Source: Nymphalis io (Eukaryota; Arthropoda; Insecta; Lepidoptera; Nymphalidae). From it: 64,000 nucleotides of DNA. Both the position numbers and the translations under genes were made by a program. Below the pieces are notes generated by a model. The model was not told the origin of the DNA and searched no databases. It saw only the letters and a program-made list of their open reading frames with translations. Location of the stretch: the NCBI RefSeq assembly GCF_905147045.1, contig NC_065916.1:4132468-4196467 (forward strand), in the 5' to 3' direction. Below are positions 1 through 10,341 of this stretch, piece after piece (within the stretch, counting starts at the first letter, position 1; each line of letters starts with the position of its first letter).

Positions 1-1780
1 GAGACCATATACTACAACCGTATTCTAGAATACAACGTACATAAGTAAAATATAAAATTTTTATGCATTCAATATTATTAAAAGATTGACATATACGTTT
101 AATATAGCCTAATTGCTTATATGCCTTATCAGTAATGAGTTCTATATGCTCTGCCATCAATAATTTAGAGTCTAATTGAATTCCAAGGTCACGCACTGAT
201 TTAACTTCTTGTATCGGCTTGTTATCAATATTATAGTTATATTCAAAATTTTTATACTTCCTAGAAAATGTTATTTTTACTGTTTTTTAATATTAATCGT
301 TATTTTATTTTTTTCGTAGTAATGTGAAAGATTATCAAGGTCACGTTGCAATTCAATGCAGTCAGATGTGCTACTTATTACTTTATAAACTTTTTTATCA
401 TCTGCGAATAGTAAAAAGCTTAAAACAATTAAATATATCATACAAGTATACGTTATACAGTAACGGACCTAATAGTGATCCCTGTGGGACCCCTGAAGTT
501 GCGTATATGAAGTCACTACGAGCACTACCTATAACAACTGCTTGCTGCCTTTTTGATATATAGTAACAAAACCACCTATGCAAGTCACCTTTGATTCCAA
601 ATTCTTGAAGCTTTTGCATTAGTATATCATGGTCTACTCTGTCAAAGGCCTTTTGAAAGTCGGTATATATTACATCTACTTGCTCTCTATTGTCCATTGC
701 CATGTAAACAAAATTAGTAAATAATGATAAGTTTGTTACCGTTGATCGTTTTTCAATAAAGCCATGTTGTTGTACGGGTATTGAGTTATGGATAATAGGT
801 ACGATCGCCTTATAAACAATTCTTTCAAAGATTTTACTTATTGTATTTAATATGGAAATGGGTCTATAATTTTCTATTTTATTCCTTGGTCCTGATTTAT
901 GGATTGGTATGATTAGTCCTTCCATTTCGTTGGAAAAGCGCTAAATACATTGACAGACTTATTATATATTATTGACAGTGGCTCTGCTAATGCTTTAGCA
1001 CATTTACTGTAGAATATGGCTGGGATTCTGTCACTTCCTGCTCCTTTTTTTATATCCAGGTCTTTAAGTATTTTATAAACTAATTCTTTGTCAATATTGA
1101 GGTTACAAATAGTATCATTTGTATTAGGCTCTTGGATATGTGTGCTGTAAGCATTACCATTACGCTTGGCGAAAACACTTTCGAAGAACTCACAGAATCC
1201 CGTGCATATTTCTGTAGGATTATTGAATTGACGATCTCCTAAGGAAAGAGAGCTCGGATAGCCGTTCTTACAGTTTCGTAAGTATTTTTGGTACCACCAT
1301 AATCGTGTTGGATCCTTTTTAATGTTCTCCTGCATTTTTGTTTGAAATTGGTTGTAATACTTATTTTGAGCTTTCTTTTGTCTGAATCGTAATAGCGAAA
1401 ATTCATCATAATCACGTGGATTTTTAGATGATTTCCAACGTGCATGAGCTTTAAGTTTGTCTCGAATTATATGTCTTAGGGATTTGCTATACCAAATGGG
1501 GTAGTGGTTAAGATATTTGCCTGTGGTATTTGGTACATGTTCGTCTATTATTTTGTTAATAATGGTATAGAAGTTGTTAACTATGTCATCAATAGAATTA
1601 CCGTTTAGAATAGATTGCCTGTCTAACTTAATGAGAGTATCATTAATAGCATTAAAATCCGCTTTTTGGAAATTTAATTTACTTAAAGGAGGTACATTAA
1701 GTTCTCTTAATAGAAAATCTGAGGCATCAATTTCGAGACTGGGGTGATATTTATCTTCAGCAACTAGTTTTGATTCGACC
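1..1780 (-). pseudogene. LINE ORF2, reverse transcriptase part
   Basis: Open stretches read leftward in shifting frames: linker and RT fingers (913-1335, with KGAGSDRIPAIFYSK), then the RT palm (398-925) with ENYRPISILNTISKIFE, motif A YTDFQKAFDRVDHD and motif B SGVPQGSLLGPLL. The catalytic box reads LFADD near 393-407 but in another frame from the preceding palm, and the thumb continues open to base 1 (VRDLGIQLDSKLL, ILEYGCSIWS). Frameshifts are visible near 915 (after FPTKWK) and between 400 and 480. The copy cannot encode active RT. Confidence 0.85.
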
Positions 1781-2441
1781 TTTGAACATCTAGATAAGTA
1801 TTTCCAAAAACTAAGTCCAAAATGTTGTTACTACAATTTGATATTTTGTTAAATTGTGTCAAGTTAAAACCGCTGCAGGTTTCAATAAAATTAGTTGATA
1901 CGGTCTGTAACAATGATGATCCACGATTAAAGTGCAATGGCCCTGTTCCCTTCCAGTCAGTGTGGGGAAGATTAAAATCACCCACTATTATAAAGTAATC
2001 TTCAGGTAAGTGTATTAACATGGATGACAAAAAAGTAGTTACTGTCTCAATACGTTTAACTTGATCAATATCTGGTGGTATATAAAATACTCCGATATGT
2101 AAACTTTGATTATGCTTCATGACGTTTTTAGGGATTGTTATCCAAACTGATTCAACACCGGGCGAACTCCACTCTGGTCTTCTTTGAGGCTGTAATATGG
2201 ATTTGGCGCATATCATAACTCCACCTCCAGTATTTTTGGTCGATGTGCTAGTATTTCGATCCGTACGAAAAACGTCATATCTGTCATCGCACGGTTCTCT
2301 AACATAAAAGCCATCAGTAAGCCAAGTTTCGGTTATTAGAATTATGTCGTAATCGTTTATTAATATATCTGAACGAAATTCTTCAGTTTTGCTTCGCAAT
2401 CCACGGACATTCTGATAAAATAGTTGTAAAGCATTAATCAT
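1764..2441 (-). pseudogene. LINE ORF2, apurinic-type endonuclease part
   Basis: 225 codons resembling the N-terminal endonuclease of LINE ORF2: FYQNVRGLRSK near the start, the catalytic-type ITETWL motif, GGGVMI, and FIIVGDFNLPHTDW in the second half. It would nick target DNA to prime reverse transcription. The frame is lost near 1780 just after DLVFGN; the following linker is open in another frame as far as the RT piece. The EN itself carries the expected N..E..D motifs, so the break is recent relative to RT decay. Confidence 0.85.
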
Positions 2442-2898
2442 TTATATAGGCAATTTAAAGGAAAGCTTAAGTATATGAATAAATTATAATTGAAATTAAC
2501 ATTAATGGTGACGTTTAAATTTAAAATATTGTTGCATGATTCTAAAAATGTGATAAAATAGGAAATAGTATTATCAATTTGTAAATGTAAATTAAAAGTT
2601 TTCTCTAGACATATTACTCGTAATTGTTGTGATTTTAATAAAAGTTGTCCACCTATACAATTGATTTGATTAAAAGTAAATAAATATAGTATAAGTAATT
2701 GTGTAGATTGTTTTAGTGTAGTGTAGCTTAGTAAATTGTAAGTAAGTGTAAGTATGACATGTATTTTTTGTATTGAATCCCACCTCGCCACATCAACTAA
2801 AATAAGAAGTCTAAGTTCATAACTTTGAAAATTTAGTATAAAGTTTACAATATCCACAAAATAAGAAGATTTCAATATTAAGTTATTATAATTAAAAT
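2442..2898 (-). other. Spacer between LINE ORF1 and ORF2
   Basis: AT-rich sequence between the two LINE ORFs. An open frame of about 180 codons exists here but is compositionally driven (runs of I, N, F, L, Y) and overlaps ORF1 out of frame. I see no real gene in it. Confidence 0.5.
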
Positions 2899-3981
2899 CT
2901 ACATAATTTTCCTTAGATCCTTTTCGGAGTTTATGTTTATTGCAGAAGCTTCTTCGTTTTTTCTTAAAAAAATATTGCAATTTCTTATCCAGACGAATTT
3001 ATAAGCCTTTTCTGATGCGTGTATTTTTGTTTTTCTGAACAGCTCTTTGTTCATGGGCGTTAGGTGTTCGCTGACGAAAAAGTTTCGAGGTGGGCCATTC
3101 AATCCTATGTGACTCGTATTGATACCCCTGCATTTTCTTAATCCTGATAGAATCGAATCCTTTAAGTCGCGACTTTTTAATTTAGCCACGAGTGATTTAG
3201 GTCTACCCGATTTTTGCTGCATCGGCTGCACTCAATTTGCGAATTCAATCTCTTCAGGTTTGACATTGACTCTGGCATGCTTTGCAATATTTACAATGAT
3301 ATTAATCGGCGATTCTCCTTTCGTTTCTGGCAGGCCCATTACTTCTGTATTTGTCATTCGTGACCACTGCTGTTGTTTATTCATTTGTGCTTTCAAGTCT
3401 GAGAGTTCGCTCTCTGATTTAAGCGCCAATGATTCTAGTTCATTATATTTTTCCTCTAATATATCGTATTCCATACGCAATTTATTTTGTGAATCTTCTA
3501 AGCTTTTAAACTCGACGGTTAATTCCTTTCGTATTTCTTCCATAAGCGATTGCTTTAGCTGATTCACAATTGTTTGTACCATTGGCTTCAAACGCTCCTC
3601 AATAATTGATTCGCAGTGTACCAAAAATTCAGATGGACTGTTTTTTTCTGGAGTTACTATTGGTTGACCTGCATTATCTACTGGAGAAGAGTAGGAAGGT
3701 GATCGCGACGTTGATGTGGACATAGGGCGATTATTTTCATCTGTATCTAATTGTTGCTTTCTAGTTTTTTTAACTTCTAATTCTGAATTATTAGTGTTGC
3801 TTAAAGCAAATTTATTCTGCGGTTCCAGACATGATGAACACTTCCATTGCGCTCTTGTTGCTGTAAGATCTTTAATCGTTTTGATACAATCGGTATGATA
3901 GTGCTGCGAACATACCGTACATTTAATTATTTTTTGAGTAACTGCGACATTGATATTGCATATCTTACATAGAAATACCAT
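2899..3981 (-). pseudogene. LINE ORF1 with PHD finger, one nonsense codon
   Basis: Reads CKIC..CTVC.QHYHTDC..WKCSSC within the first 55 residues: a C4HC3 PHD-type zinc finger. A Ser/Thr-rich linker follows, then a charged coiled-coil-like region rich in E/L/K around residues 120-200, and a C-terminal domain with NGPPRNFFVSEHLTP. ORF1 proteins of this type bind the element RNA. An in-frame TGA at 3232-3234 after EIEFAN splits it. The neighbouring base context (ATTGAGTG) is compatible with a CGA to TGA transition. Apart from this codon the frame is open for about 360 codons. The ATG at 3981 is the natural start. Confidence 0.8.
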
Positions 3982-4037
3982 TTTGGCGCTTATGTCTACC
4001 AGTATTAATAAATTTATAATTTGTAAAAATACAAAAT

Positions 4038-4335
4038 TTGTGTCGCCAGAGAACTAAAGTCACCGAAATCGCGCTTAGAATTAGCTCGCTGAAGTGGAAG
4101 TGGGCTGGTCATGTCTCCAGGCGCATTGATGGCCGATGGAGCCGACACGTGTTGGAGTGGAGACCACGCTTAGGCAAACGTAGTGTAGGACGCCCTGTGA
4201 CAAGATGGGCCGACGATTTAAAAAAGGTGGCAGGTTCGGGATGGATGCGGACTGCCCAAGATCAGGATGGTTGGCGTTCTATGGGGGAGGCTTTCGTCCA
4301 GCAGGGGACGGCAAAAGGCTGAAAAAAAAAAAATT
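4038..4335 (+). mobile_element. RTE-type LINE, 3' fragment
   Basis: 94 codons matching the C-terminus of the RTE elements at 32595-35765 and 58723-61875 (LKWKWAGHVSRRIDGRWSRH, then LGKRSVGRPVTRWADDLKKV) with many differences, so a separate, older subfamily. The ORF stops at 4322 and is followed by a short A-rich tail. Everything upstream of the C-terminal zinc-like region is missing, as usual for 5'-truncated LINE insertions. Confidence 0.85.
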
Positions 4336-4339
4336 GTAA

Positions 4340-4425
4340 TTTTGCTGAGAATCGAACTCGGTTCACCGCGAGCTTCGACTTTACTTCCGCGCATTGTCCA
4401 CGACACCAGCGAGTGTATGACGTAT
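4340..4425 (-). repeat. tRNA-like SINE head or tRNA pseudogene
   Basis: The minus strand contains a B-box-like GAGTTCGATTCTC (near 4348-4360) preceded by a weak A-box-like stretch about 40 bp upstream. No cloverleaf can be folded convincingly, so this is most likely a fragment of a tRNA-derived SINE inserted next to the RTE tail. Confidence 0.35.
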
Positions 4426-4734
4426 ATGTTAAATTTCTCGTACTGTATTGGCGTGATGATCTCTTAGTATAATAAATTGTAGTAGGTAGATGGTTTAAAA
4501 AATATCACTGCACTCAGTTGTATCCAGCAAACCACTTTATATTTTTATTATTTAGCACCTTGCGCATGGACAAAACGTTTATATTTTTCTTGGAAACACT
4601 GTTTAAAGATTTATTTAATGTAAGGATTATTAATTTGAATCACTATTGCCACTATTTTAAGAGTTAAGTAATTTTAAATGAGAGAAGCTTGTAACACGTC
4701 TTTCTAGTTCGAAGTATTCGTTCGAAGTATATGT

Positions 4735-4850
4735 AGTATATCAGTTGTCTGGTTTCCATAGCACGAGTTTTGTACAAGCTTAATTTGGGATCAGATGGCC
4801 GTGTGTGAAAAATGTCCCAGGATGTTATTATTATTAGTTTCAAAGATTTA
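4735..4850 (+). mobile_element. SINE family A, 3' end only
   Basis: Matches the 3' half of the complete SINE at 52670-52950 (GTAGTATATCAGTTGTCTGG, then GTACAAGCTTAATTTGGGAT, ending in a TTA/ATT run). The tRNA-like head is absent. It runs straight into the 89-bp tandem array, the same arrangement as at 51520 and 52670. Confidence 0.75.
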
Positions 4851-4854
4851 GAAT

Positions 4855-5149
4855 TAGGATTACGCTGTTAATGTACCAGGAGAACATAAACAGTGAGACG
4901 GTTGCACCGAACGATTAGATTAAAAGAGTCAATTAGTTTCAGTTAGTATTACAGTGTTAATGTACCAGGAGATCATAAACAGTGAGTCGGTCTCACCGAA
5001 CGATTAGATTAAAAGAGTCAATTAGTTCCAGTTAGGATTACAGTGTTAATGTACCAGGAGATCATAAACAGTGAGACGGTTTCACCGAACGATTAGATTA
5101 AAAGAGTCAATTAGTTTCAGTTATGATTACAGTGTTAATGTACCAGGAG
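4855..5149 (+). repeat. 89-bp tandem repeat, short array (about 3.3 units)
   Basis: Units of 89 bp (GGATTACAGTGTTAATGTAC ... CACCGAACGATTAGATTAAA ... TCAATTAGTTTCAGTTA). The first unit has a diagnostic variant, GGAGAACATAAAC instead of GGAGATCATAAAC, also found in the first unit of the arrays at 51613 and 52970. The arrays therefore share an ordered structure and were copied as modules. Confidence 0.9.
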
Positions 5150-5255
5150 TTTTACAGTTTTAATCTAACCGTTCGGTGAGACCGACACACTGTTTATGAT
5201 CTCCTGGTACATTAACACTGTAATCCTAACTGAAACTAATTGACTCTTTTAATCT
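5150..5255 (-). repeat. Inverted 89-bp unit closing the array
   Basis: One unit in reverse orientation (GTTCGGTGAGACCGAC ... ATCTCCTGGTACATTAACAC ... ATCCTAACTGAAACTAATTG). Together with the preceding direct unit it can fold into a long hairpin. The same direct-to-inverted switch occurs at 53523, so the whole end structure was duplicated. Confidence 0.85.
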
Positions 5256-5284
5256 ATAATTGAATTATAATAATAATGTCTTCC

Positions 5285-5634
5285 AGAACGATTTCGGCTA
5301 CGGCGGCCAATCTCAATATTGATTAGCCAAATACGCAAGAGATATTATAGTGCACAAGTGTGTGCGCAAACACAGGTGCACTCCCTATTCCCTATCTCTC
5401 ATAATCCGATGGGACGGCAATCCGATACGACCGGAAAGAGTTCAGGCGCAGGACCATCAGCTTTAAGTGCTTTCCGAGGCACGGGAGTGTACACATTTCC
5501 AACTTCCAGACTCCGGGCTGCTACTCAGAATTTTCTGACAGACAAACCCAATAGCTTTTTTTATTTGCCCGACCTGGGAATTGACCCGGAGGGGGTCTGC
5601 CTTACATCAAGCCACTAGACCAACGAGGCAGTCA
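5285..5634 (-). mobile_element. SINE family C (tRNA-derived), minus strand
   Basis: Reading the minus strand from 5632: GCCTCGTTGGTCTAGTGGC (A box) and CCGGGTCAATTCCCAGGTC (B box) form a tRNA-like head. The body follows (TATCGGATTGCCGTCCCAT region), a body type I recognise as widespread in Lepidoptera. An orthologous copy is at 53655-54006. RNA polymerase III would initiate in the head; the element depends on LINE proteins. Confidence 0.8.
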
Positions 5635-5858
5635 TAATTATACGAGGACTTTGAAGAGAATACATTAGCATCTCAACCACCCCATTTACCATTTCCCTTA
5701 TAATAAATTATTTTTTATTGGACAGAGAGTGTCTGACCAGAGACAAATATTAACCATCTACTTGATACTCAAATATCAATATTTGCAAAGAAGATAAATA
5801 TACATTTCAACTAATTGTAAAAGGTGTATTAAATACAATATTAACACGTACATAGTGC
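5635..5858. other. Non-coding flank shared with 54007-54232
   Basis: AT-rich DNA without coding signal, nearly identical to 54007-54232. It ends at the target site of the gypsy element, whose 4-bp duplication GTGC occupies 5855-5858. The counterpart at 54229-54232 is the empty site. Confidence 0.8.
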
Positions 5859-6400
5859 TGTAGGGGCTCTTGCTTCCCTAACTATTTCGGAGGTTTCTTG
5901 AGTATCGTAATAAACTTGTTGATGCTTCAGGTGGAATGATTTTATTTGAAATTTACACAGATATATATACAAAAATGACAATTATTAATAACCAATAAAC
6001 AATATTTACAGAAATTCGTCTCCAATAAAAAGTTTCACATTATAACCAATGAAATTGGATTATAATGTGAGTTACAATTTAATTACCGGTTTACCAATCG
6101 GAAGGGCTATAACAAGAATAAAATTCTTTAAGAAAATTATGTACAAATCAAAACATTGGCTTTTCTACCAATAGCGAGTGAGTATGTAAGAACAATAATT
6201 ATTTCTTACGAATTGTACGAGAGGTGAGGGGCGCACCGTCGCCGCGGGGGGCACCATATAAATACGCGCCTATCTGTGTCCATACAAAACTCGGCGTATG
6301 TGCTCCTACGTTTTAGTAACCGCGCGCCTTCGGCTCGCGACGGTCATATGCTTGATGTTTTGTATGGACGCTGCGTGTGGTAGGTAATGTAGGTCCCACA
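5859..6400 (-). repeat. 3' LTR of the 5859-10883 gypsy element
   Basis: 542 bp, starting TGTGGGACC and ending CCCCTACA on the element strand (TG..CA ends). It contains an AT-rich promoter-like stretch (TATTTATATGG on the minus strand, near 6255) within a GC-rich block. Confidence 0.95.
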
Positions 6401-6416
6401 TCACTCCCCCTCAAGA
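6401..6416 (-). promoter_or_regulatory. Polypurine tract
   Basis: CTTGAGGGGGAGTGA immediately upstream of the 3' LTR on the element strand; the site where plus-strand DNA synthesis would start. It overlaps the integrase stop codon. Confidence 0.8.
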
Positions 6417-7500
6417 AAATCGTACGGATGGCTTGACTTTTCTTCCAGATCTCGTCGTGTAGGTCGGAGAATTGTCCTGGCATCTGCTGCTGACCGGTGG
6501 GTCCTCAGACGATGGCGACTCGTTGTATGTATATGCTGGCTTGAGTCGGTCCAATGTGACAACTGTCGTGCGTGTTGGCAGTTGTATCTGGAAGTACTTG
6601 TCGTAGCGTTTCAAAACTTCGTAAGGCCCATCGTACGGCGGAGTTAGTGGAGCTCGAACTGTATCGTTGCGCACGAATACATGCGTACACGTCGCTAGGT
6701 CTTTATAAACAAATGGTTTGTTTTGCGGCGTGTGCGAGCGCGGCGTTGGTTGTAGCGTTGCCATGGTCTCGATGAGGCGGCGTACATACTCGTCGTCGTC
6801 AATCTTCGACTGTGTAGGTACGAAGAAATCCGCAGGTATGCGCAGAGTAGTACCGTAGGTCATAATTGCCGGACTAAATTTGTTATCGCTGCGTAACGCC
6901 GTGCGTAAACCGAGTAGCACGGTGGGTAACTCGTCCGTCCATTGAATTGTAGCTTCGCGCGCTATCAGTGCAGCTTTCAGGGTTCGGTGCCATCGCTCAA
7001 TTTGGCCATTCGATTGCGGGTGGTATGCAGTAGTTCGAATTCTTGTAATTCCGAATCTTTTCATGAGAGAATTGAATAGCTCGGATTCGAACTGACGTCC
7101 TTGATCCGTTGATATACGCAGCGGGCAACCGAAACGTGCGATCCATTGTTCGTATAAGGCTTTTGCGACGTTTTCAGCTGTTATATCTTGTATCGGTACT
7201 GCTTCGGGCCACTTCGTACAGCGATCGATCTTAGTCACTAGATATCGACAATCCTTCGACGGTCTTAGCGGTCCGACTATGTCGATGTGTATATGTTCGA
7301 AGCGCTGTGACGGCGGGAACTCGCCTAAGGGTGTGACGACGTGTCGATGTATTTTTGCTCGTTGACAATTAATACACGCCTTAGTCCATGTACCGATGTC
7401 TGTGTTCATGTTCGGGCAAAAGTATTTCGAACTTATTTGTTTTCTTGATGTCCGCACGCTCGGGTGGCATAGATCGTGTTGCGCTTTGAATGCTGCGTAG
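6411..7500 (-). pseudogene. gypsy integrase (frame separated from pol)
   Basis: About 348 codons from the first Met plus an open N-terminal extension. Zinc-binding part: HDLCHPS..., then CINCQRAK. Catalytic core: HIHIDIVGPL (first D), STDQGRQFES (second D), HPQSNGQIERWHRTLK (E), so the D,D,E residues are present. The C-terminal region GPYEVLKRYDKYFQIQL is typical of gypsy integrases. It should be continuous with the RT ORF, but the frame changes near 7500, where PRPYLPS ends in a stop. Confidence 0.9.
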
Positions 7501-9549
7501 TTAAATGCTCGGTAGGTACGGTCGCGGCGTCGCGGTAGACAGCTCGCATGTTATTGGCTGCTGTATCCCAGGCATCGCGACGTCGGCAAATTTCAAGTTA
7601 GGTTGTCTTCGTAATGATTTTAGTTCTTCGTCGTTATGTTGATCGATGGCTAATTGATTGAAATCGATGATCGTCGGGCATTGAATGTCTTCTATGCGTG
7701 AGAGAGCGTCGGCGACTGTGTTTTCTTCCCCTTGTATGTGTTTGATATTTAAGCAGAATTGACTAATGAAATGTAGTTGTCGTTCTCTTCTCGGAGTGTC
7801 GGTACTATTTGCTTGGCGATGTAGTGCGTAGGCAAGTGGCTTGTGATCGGTGTACACAGTCACTTCGCATCCCTCGATGAGTCGTCGGAAGTGTTTTACA
7901 GCTGTATAGATCGCTAGTAATTCGCGATCGTATACACTGTAGCGGCGTTGTGTAGCACTCATTGCTTTTGAGAAGTATGCGAGCGGTTTCCATTCGTTGT
8001 TTACTTTCTGTTGTAGTATGGCGCCGAGACTGTGATCTGAAGCGTCAGTCATGATGCTGAGTTGTGTACTGGGTAGCGGATGAGTCAAAGTTGTAGCTTT
8101 TAAAATGCTTTGACGGCAATTTTCAAAGGCTACGTCGGCTTCCGGTGTCCACTCGATCGGGGTTTTGTCGTTTTTCTTACGGTTGTGCAAATATTTGTTG
8201 AGTTCGTGTTGAAGTTCGGCTTGATGTGGTAGGCAGTCTCGATAGAAATTCAACATGCCTAGGAAGCGACGTAACTCGACGATGGTTTTCGGTTTCGGAT
8301 ATTTTGAAATGGCTTCGATGCGATCTTCAGTCGGTTTGATTCCGTCCACTGAGACTTCGTAACCGAGAAAATTAATTTTGCTTTTTCCGAATTCGCATTT
8401 TTCTATTTTCAGTGTGACGCCAAATTTTTCTAATCGCTGTAATACTTGATGTAATAATTCAATGTGTTTTTCTTCGTTTTCGGAATATAATAAGATGTCA
8501 TCGACGAAACAGAAGCAGTTTTCGACGCCTCGGAGTACTTCGTGCATAAATCGCTGGAATGTCTGGCTCGCGTTACGTAGTTCAAAGGTCATGCAGTTGA
8601 ATTCAAACAAACCGAATGGAGTTATAATCGCGGTTTTCTGTGCGTCTTCCTCAGCAATTGGTATCCAGTAGTAAGCCATTTTTAAGTCGATCTTCGAGAA
8701 TATTGTCTTGTTATGAAGTTGATATGTGAAGTCTTGTATGCGAGGTATCGGATAGCGGTCGGGTAGTGTGATCGCATTTAGACGTCTGTAGTCACCGCAA
8801 ACTCGTAAGCCGCCGTCCTTCTTCTTCACAACGTGTAGCGGGCTCGCCCAGGGACTGTTTGACGGTTTGCAGATGCCTATTTCCAGCATATTCTCGAACT
8901 GAGTCTTTGCAGCTTTATACTTATCCGGTGGAAGCGGACGCGGACGGACGTAGAGTGGCGGGCCAGTTGTCTCGATATGGTGGACGACGTTATGCTTCGA
9001 AGGTTGTTTGAGTGACATGGGTCGAAGTACATCTGGATATTGCTTCAGTACGTGGTAATAGGCTTGGTTTGTGCCGATTACGTGTACCTTTTCTGTTTCT
9101 GTTTCAGCGCCTGTAGAAATTTCAATAGCATCGACGGAAAGTTCGGTGACTTTATCTATTAGTTTCTTCTTATGCAGGTCTACTAATAGTTTGAAGTGTC
9201 GTAGAAAGTCAGCTCCCAAGATCGATGTTTTGACGTCAGCGATGATGAATGTCCATAGAAAGTTTCGTCGTAAACCAAAATCCAATCTTAACGTTTTTTC
9301 GCCATACGTCTTGATAGGTGTGTTGTTTGCGGCAAATAATCTGCAGGCGTTTTCGATTTTTGTATTGCTTCTATAATTTGATGCTGATAATACGGATATA
9401 TCGGCGCCGGTATCCACGAGGAAACGTTCTCGAGTGTTGCGATCGTAGATACATAGGCGGTTGCTGGCAGTAGGGACATCGAGGTCCGCCGTAGTCGATG
9501 TCGGAGCTAGTTTAAAGCTTTGTTTCTTCGGCAACACGGCGATTCGCAA
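7501..9549 (-). CDS. gypsy pol: protease, reverse transcriptase, RNase H
   Basis: About 680 codons. Protease LVDTGADISVLSA near residue 47 and a GADFLRHFKL motif. RT fingers with SPWASPLHVVKKKDGGLRV, IFSKIDLKMAYYWIP (motif A), FELRNASQTFQRFMHEVL, and the catalytic box FVDDILLYS; RNase H with MTDASDHSLGAIL and YTDHKPLAYAL. It overlaps the 3' end of gag by about 40 bp in another frame, the arrangement used for programmed frameshifting in gypsy elements. Intact through RNase H; the fusion to integrase is lost near 7500. Confidence 0.93.
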   Translation of the reverse strand: MRIAVLPKKQSFKLAPTSTTADLDVPTASNRLCIYDRNTRERFLVDTGADISVLSASNYRSNTKIENACRLFAANNTPIKTYGEKTLRLDFGLRRNFLWTFIIADVKTSILGADFLRHFKLLVDLHKKKLIDKVTELSVDAIEISTGAETETEKVHVIGTNQAYYHVLKQYPDVLRPMSLKQPSKHNVVHHIETTGPPLYVRPRPLPPDKYKAAKTQFENMLEIGICKPSNSPWASPLHVVKKKDGGLRVCGDYRRLNAITLPDRYPIPRIQDFTYQLHNKTIFSKIDLKMAYYWIPIAEEDAQKTAIITPFGLFEFNCMTFELRNASQTFQRFMHEVLRGVENCFCFVDDILLYSENEEKHIELLHQVLQRLEKFGVTLKIEKCEFGKSKINFLGYEVSVDGIKPTEDRIEAISKYPKPKTIVELRRFLGMLNFYRDCLPHQAELQHELNKYLHNRKKNDKTPIEWTPEADVAFENCRQSILKATTLTHPLPSTQLSIMTDASDHSLGAILQQKVNNEWKPLAYFSKAMSATQRRYSVYDRELLAIYTAVKHFRRLIEGCEVTVYTDHKPLAYALHRQANSTDTPRRERQLHFISQFCLNIKHIQGEENTVADALSRIEDIQCPTIIDFNQLAIDQHNDEELKSLRRQPNLKFADVAMPGIQQPITCELSTATPRPYLPSI

Positions 9550-10324
9550 CGCTTCGCTTTATCGCCGAATCGGTAATGGTATTTACATTCCCACGTGGCA
9601 TCGCCGGGCTTCACAGATGATTTGTTTCTTGTTGAGTTTGAATTGGATCGTGGCCTTGACTGGGAGCGATAGCGACGGTATTGACGATGTGTGGAGCGGC
9701 CGCGTATTTCGTTGATTTCTAGCGACAATTTTTCTAGCTGCTTCGATAACATTGCTATTTGTGTTGATACGGCGATACAGCGGCGATCATCGCGGGCTCG
9801 GAGTATTCCGCCATCTTGTCGGCCATGGCGGCGAGTGTGTCGAGTGATGACTCGGTATTTACGGATAGAACAACGCGTATCTGAGTAGGTAAATGGTTAA
9901 GCCACTCGATACGGAGCCCTTCGTTCGTAATCATACCGGCGCTTAGTTCTCGCATCTTGCGAAGTAGTTGAGAGGGTTTCTGGTCACCCAGCTGTAGACC
10001 GCTGACGAGCTTCTGGAAGTTCTTTACGTCTGATTTTTCATATACGGCGAGTAGTCGGTTCTTCAATGTGATGTATTAATCAGTAGCCGGCGTGTCGTAT
10101 AGAATGTCGGTGACGTGTTGCAGGTCCGTGGCTTGCAGCTGTTGCAGGACGTAACGGAACTTCTGATCATCGGACGTCTTCAAGGGGTCGACGACAGCTT
10201 CAAATTGTATGAACCAGGCTCGTGGAAGGTCCCTCCAGAATGGTAGTATCCGTGGCTGTACGGAGATGGCTGCCAGGTCTACCTCTTCCGTCTTGAGCAG
10301 CAGTATCTTGATCCATTTCCTCAA
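9507..10324 (-). pseudogene. gypsy gag, broken by a stop and a frameshift
   Basis: Capsid-type sequence ILPFWRDLPRAWFIQFEAVV, then LKNRLLAVYEKSD and QLGDQKPSQLLRKMRELS, followed by an Arg/Ser-rich stretch and a nucleocapsid zinc-knuckle-like CKYHYRFGDKAKRC. An in-frame TAA after DTPATD (near 10074) and a one-base frameshift near 9755 break it. The first reading frame seems to start from TTG (10324); an ATG 9 bases inside it is in another frame, so the true start is unclear. Confidence 0.85.
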
Positions 10325-10341
10325 CGTCGGTAGGTCACCAC
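10324..10341 (-). promoter_or_regulatory. Primer-binding-site region
   Basis: One base inside the 5' LTR the element strand reads TGGTGACCTACCGACG; the leading TGG is complementary to a tRNA CCA end. The priming tRNA species was not identified. Confidence 0.55.

Larger units (their letters stand above)
1..4020 (-). mobile_element. CR1/Jockey-type LINE, decayed, cut by left window edge
   Basis: A non-LTR retrotransposon on the minus strand: ORF1 with a PHD zinc finger at the right, then an endonuclease (EN) and reverse transcriptase (RT) ORF2 running left out of the window. The order ORF1 - EN - RT and the PHD-type ORF1 fit CR1/Jockey-superfamily elements of insects. The 3' end lies outside the window, so tail type cannot be seen. 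At least three frameshifts and one nonsense codon make it non-functional. The clade (CR1 versus another Jockey-superfamily lineage) is inferred from ORF1 type only. Confidence 0.85.

Noticed and set aside
2438..2980. 180-codon minus-strand ORF between LINE ORFs
   Set aside because: Low-complexity AT-driven sequence overlapping ORF1 out of frame; no motif.
4340..4425. Functional tRNA gene
   Set aside because: Only a B-box-like motif is convincing; no acceptor stem or cloverleaf could be paired.
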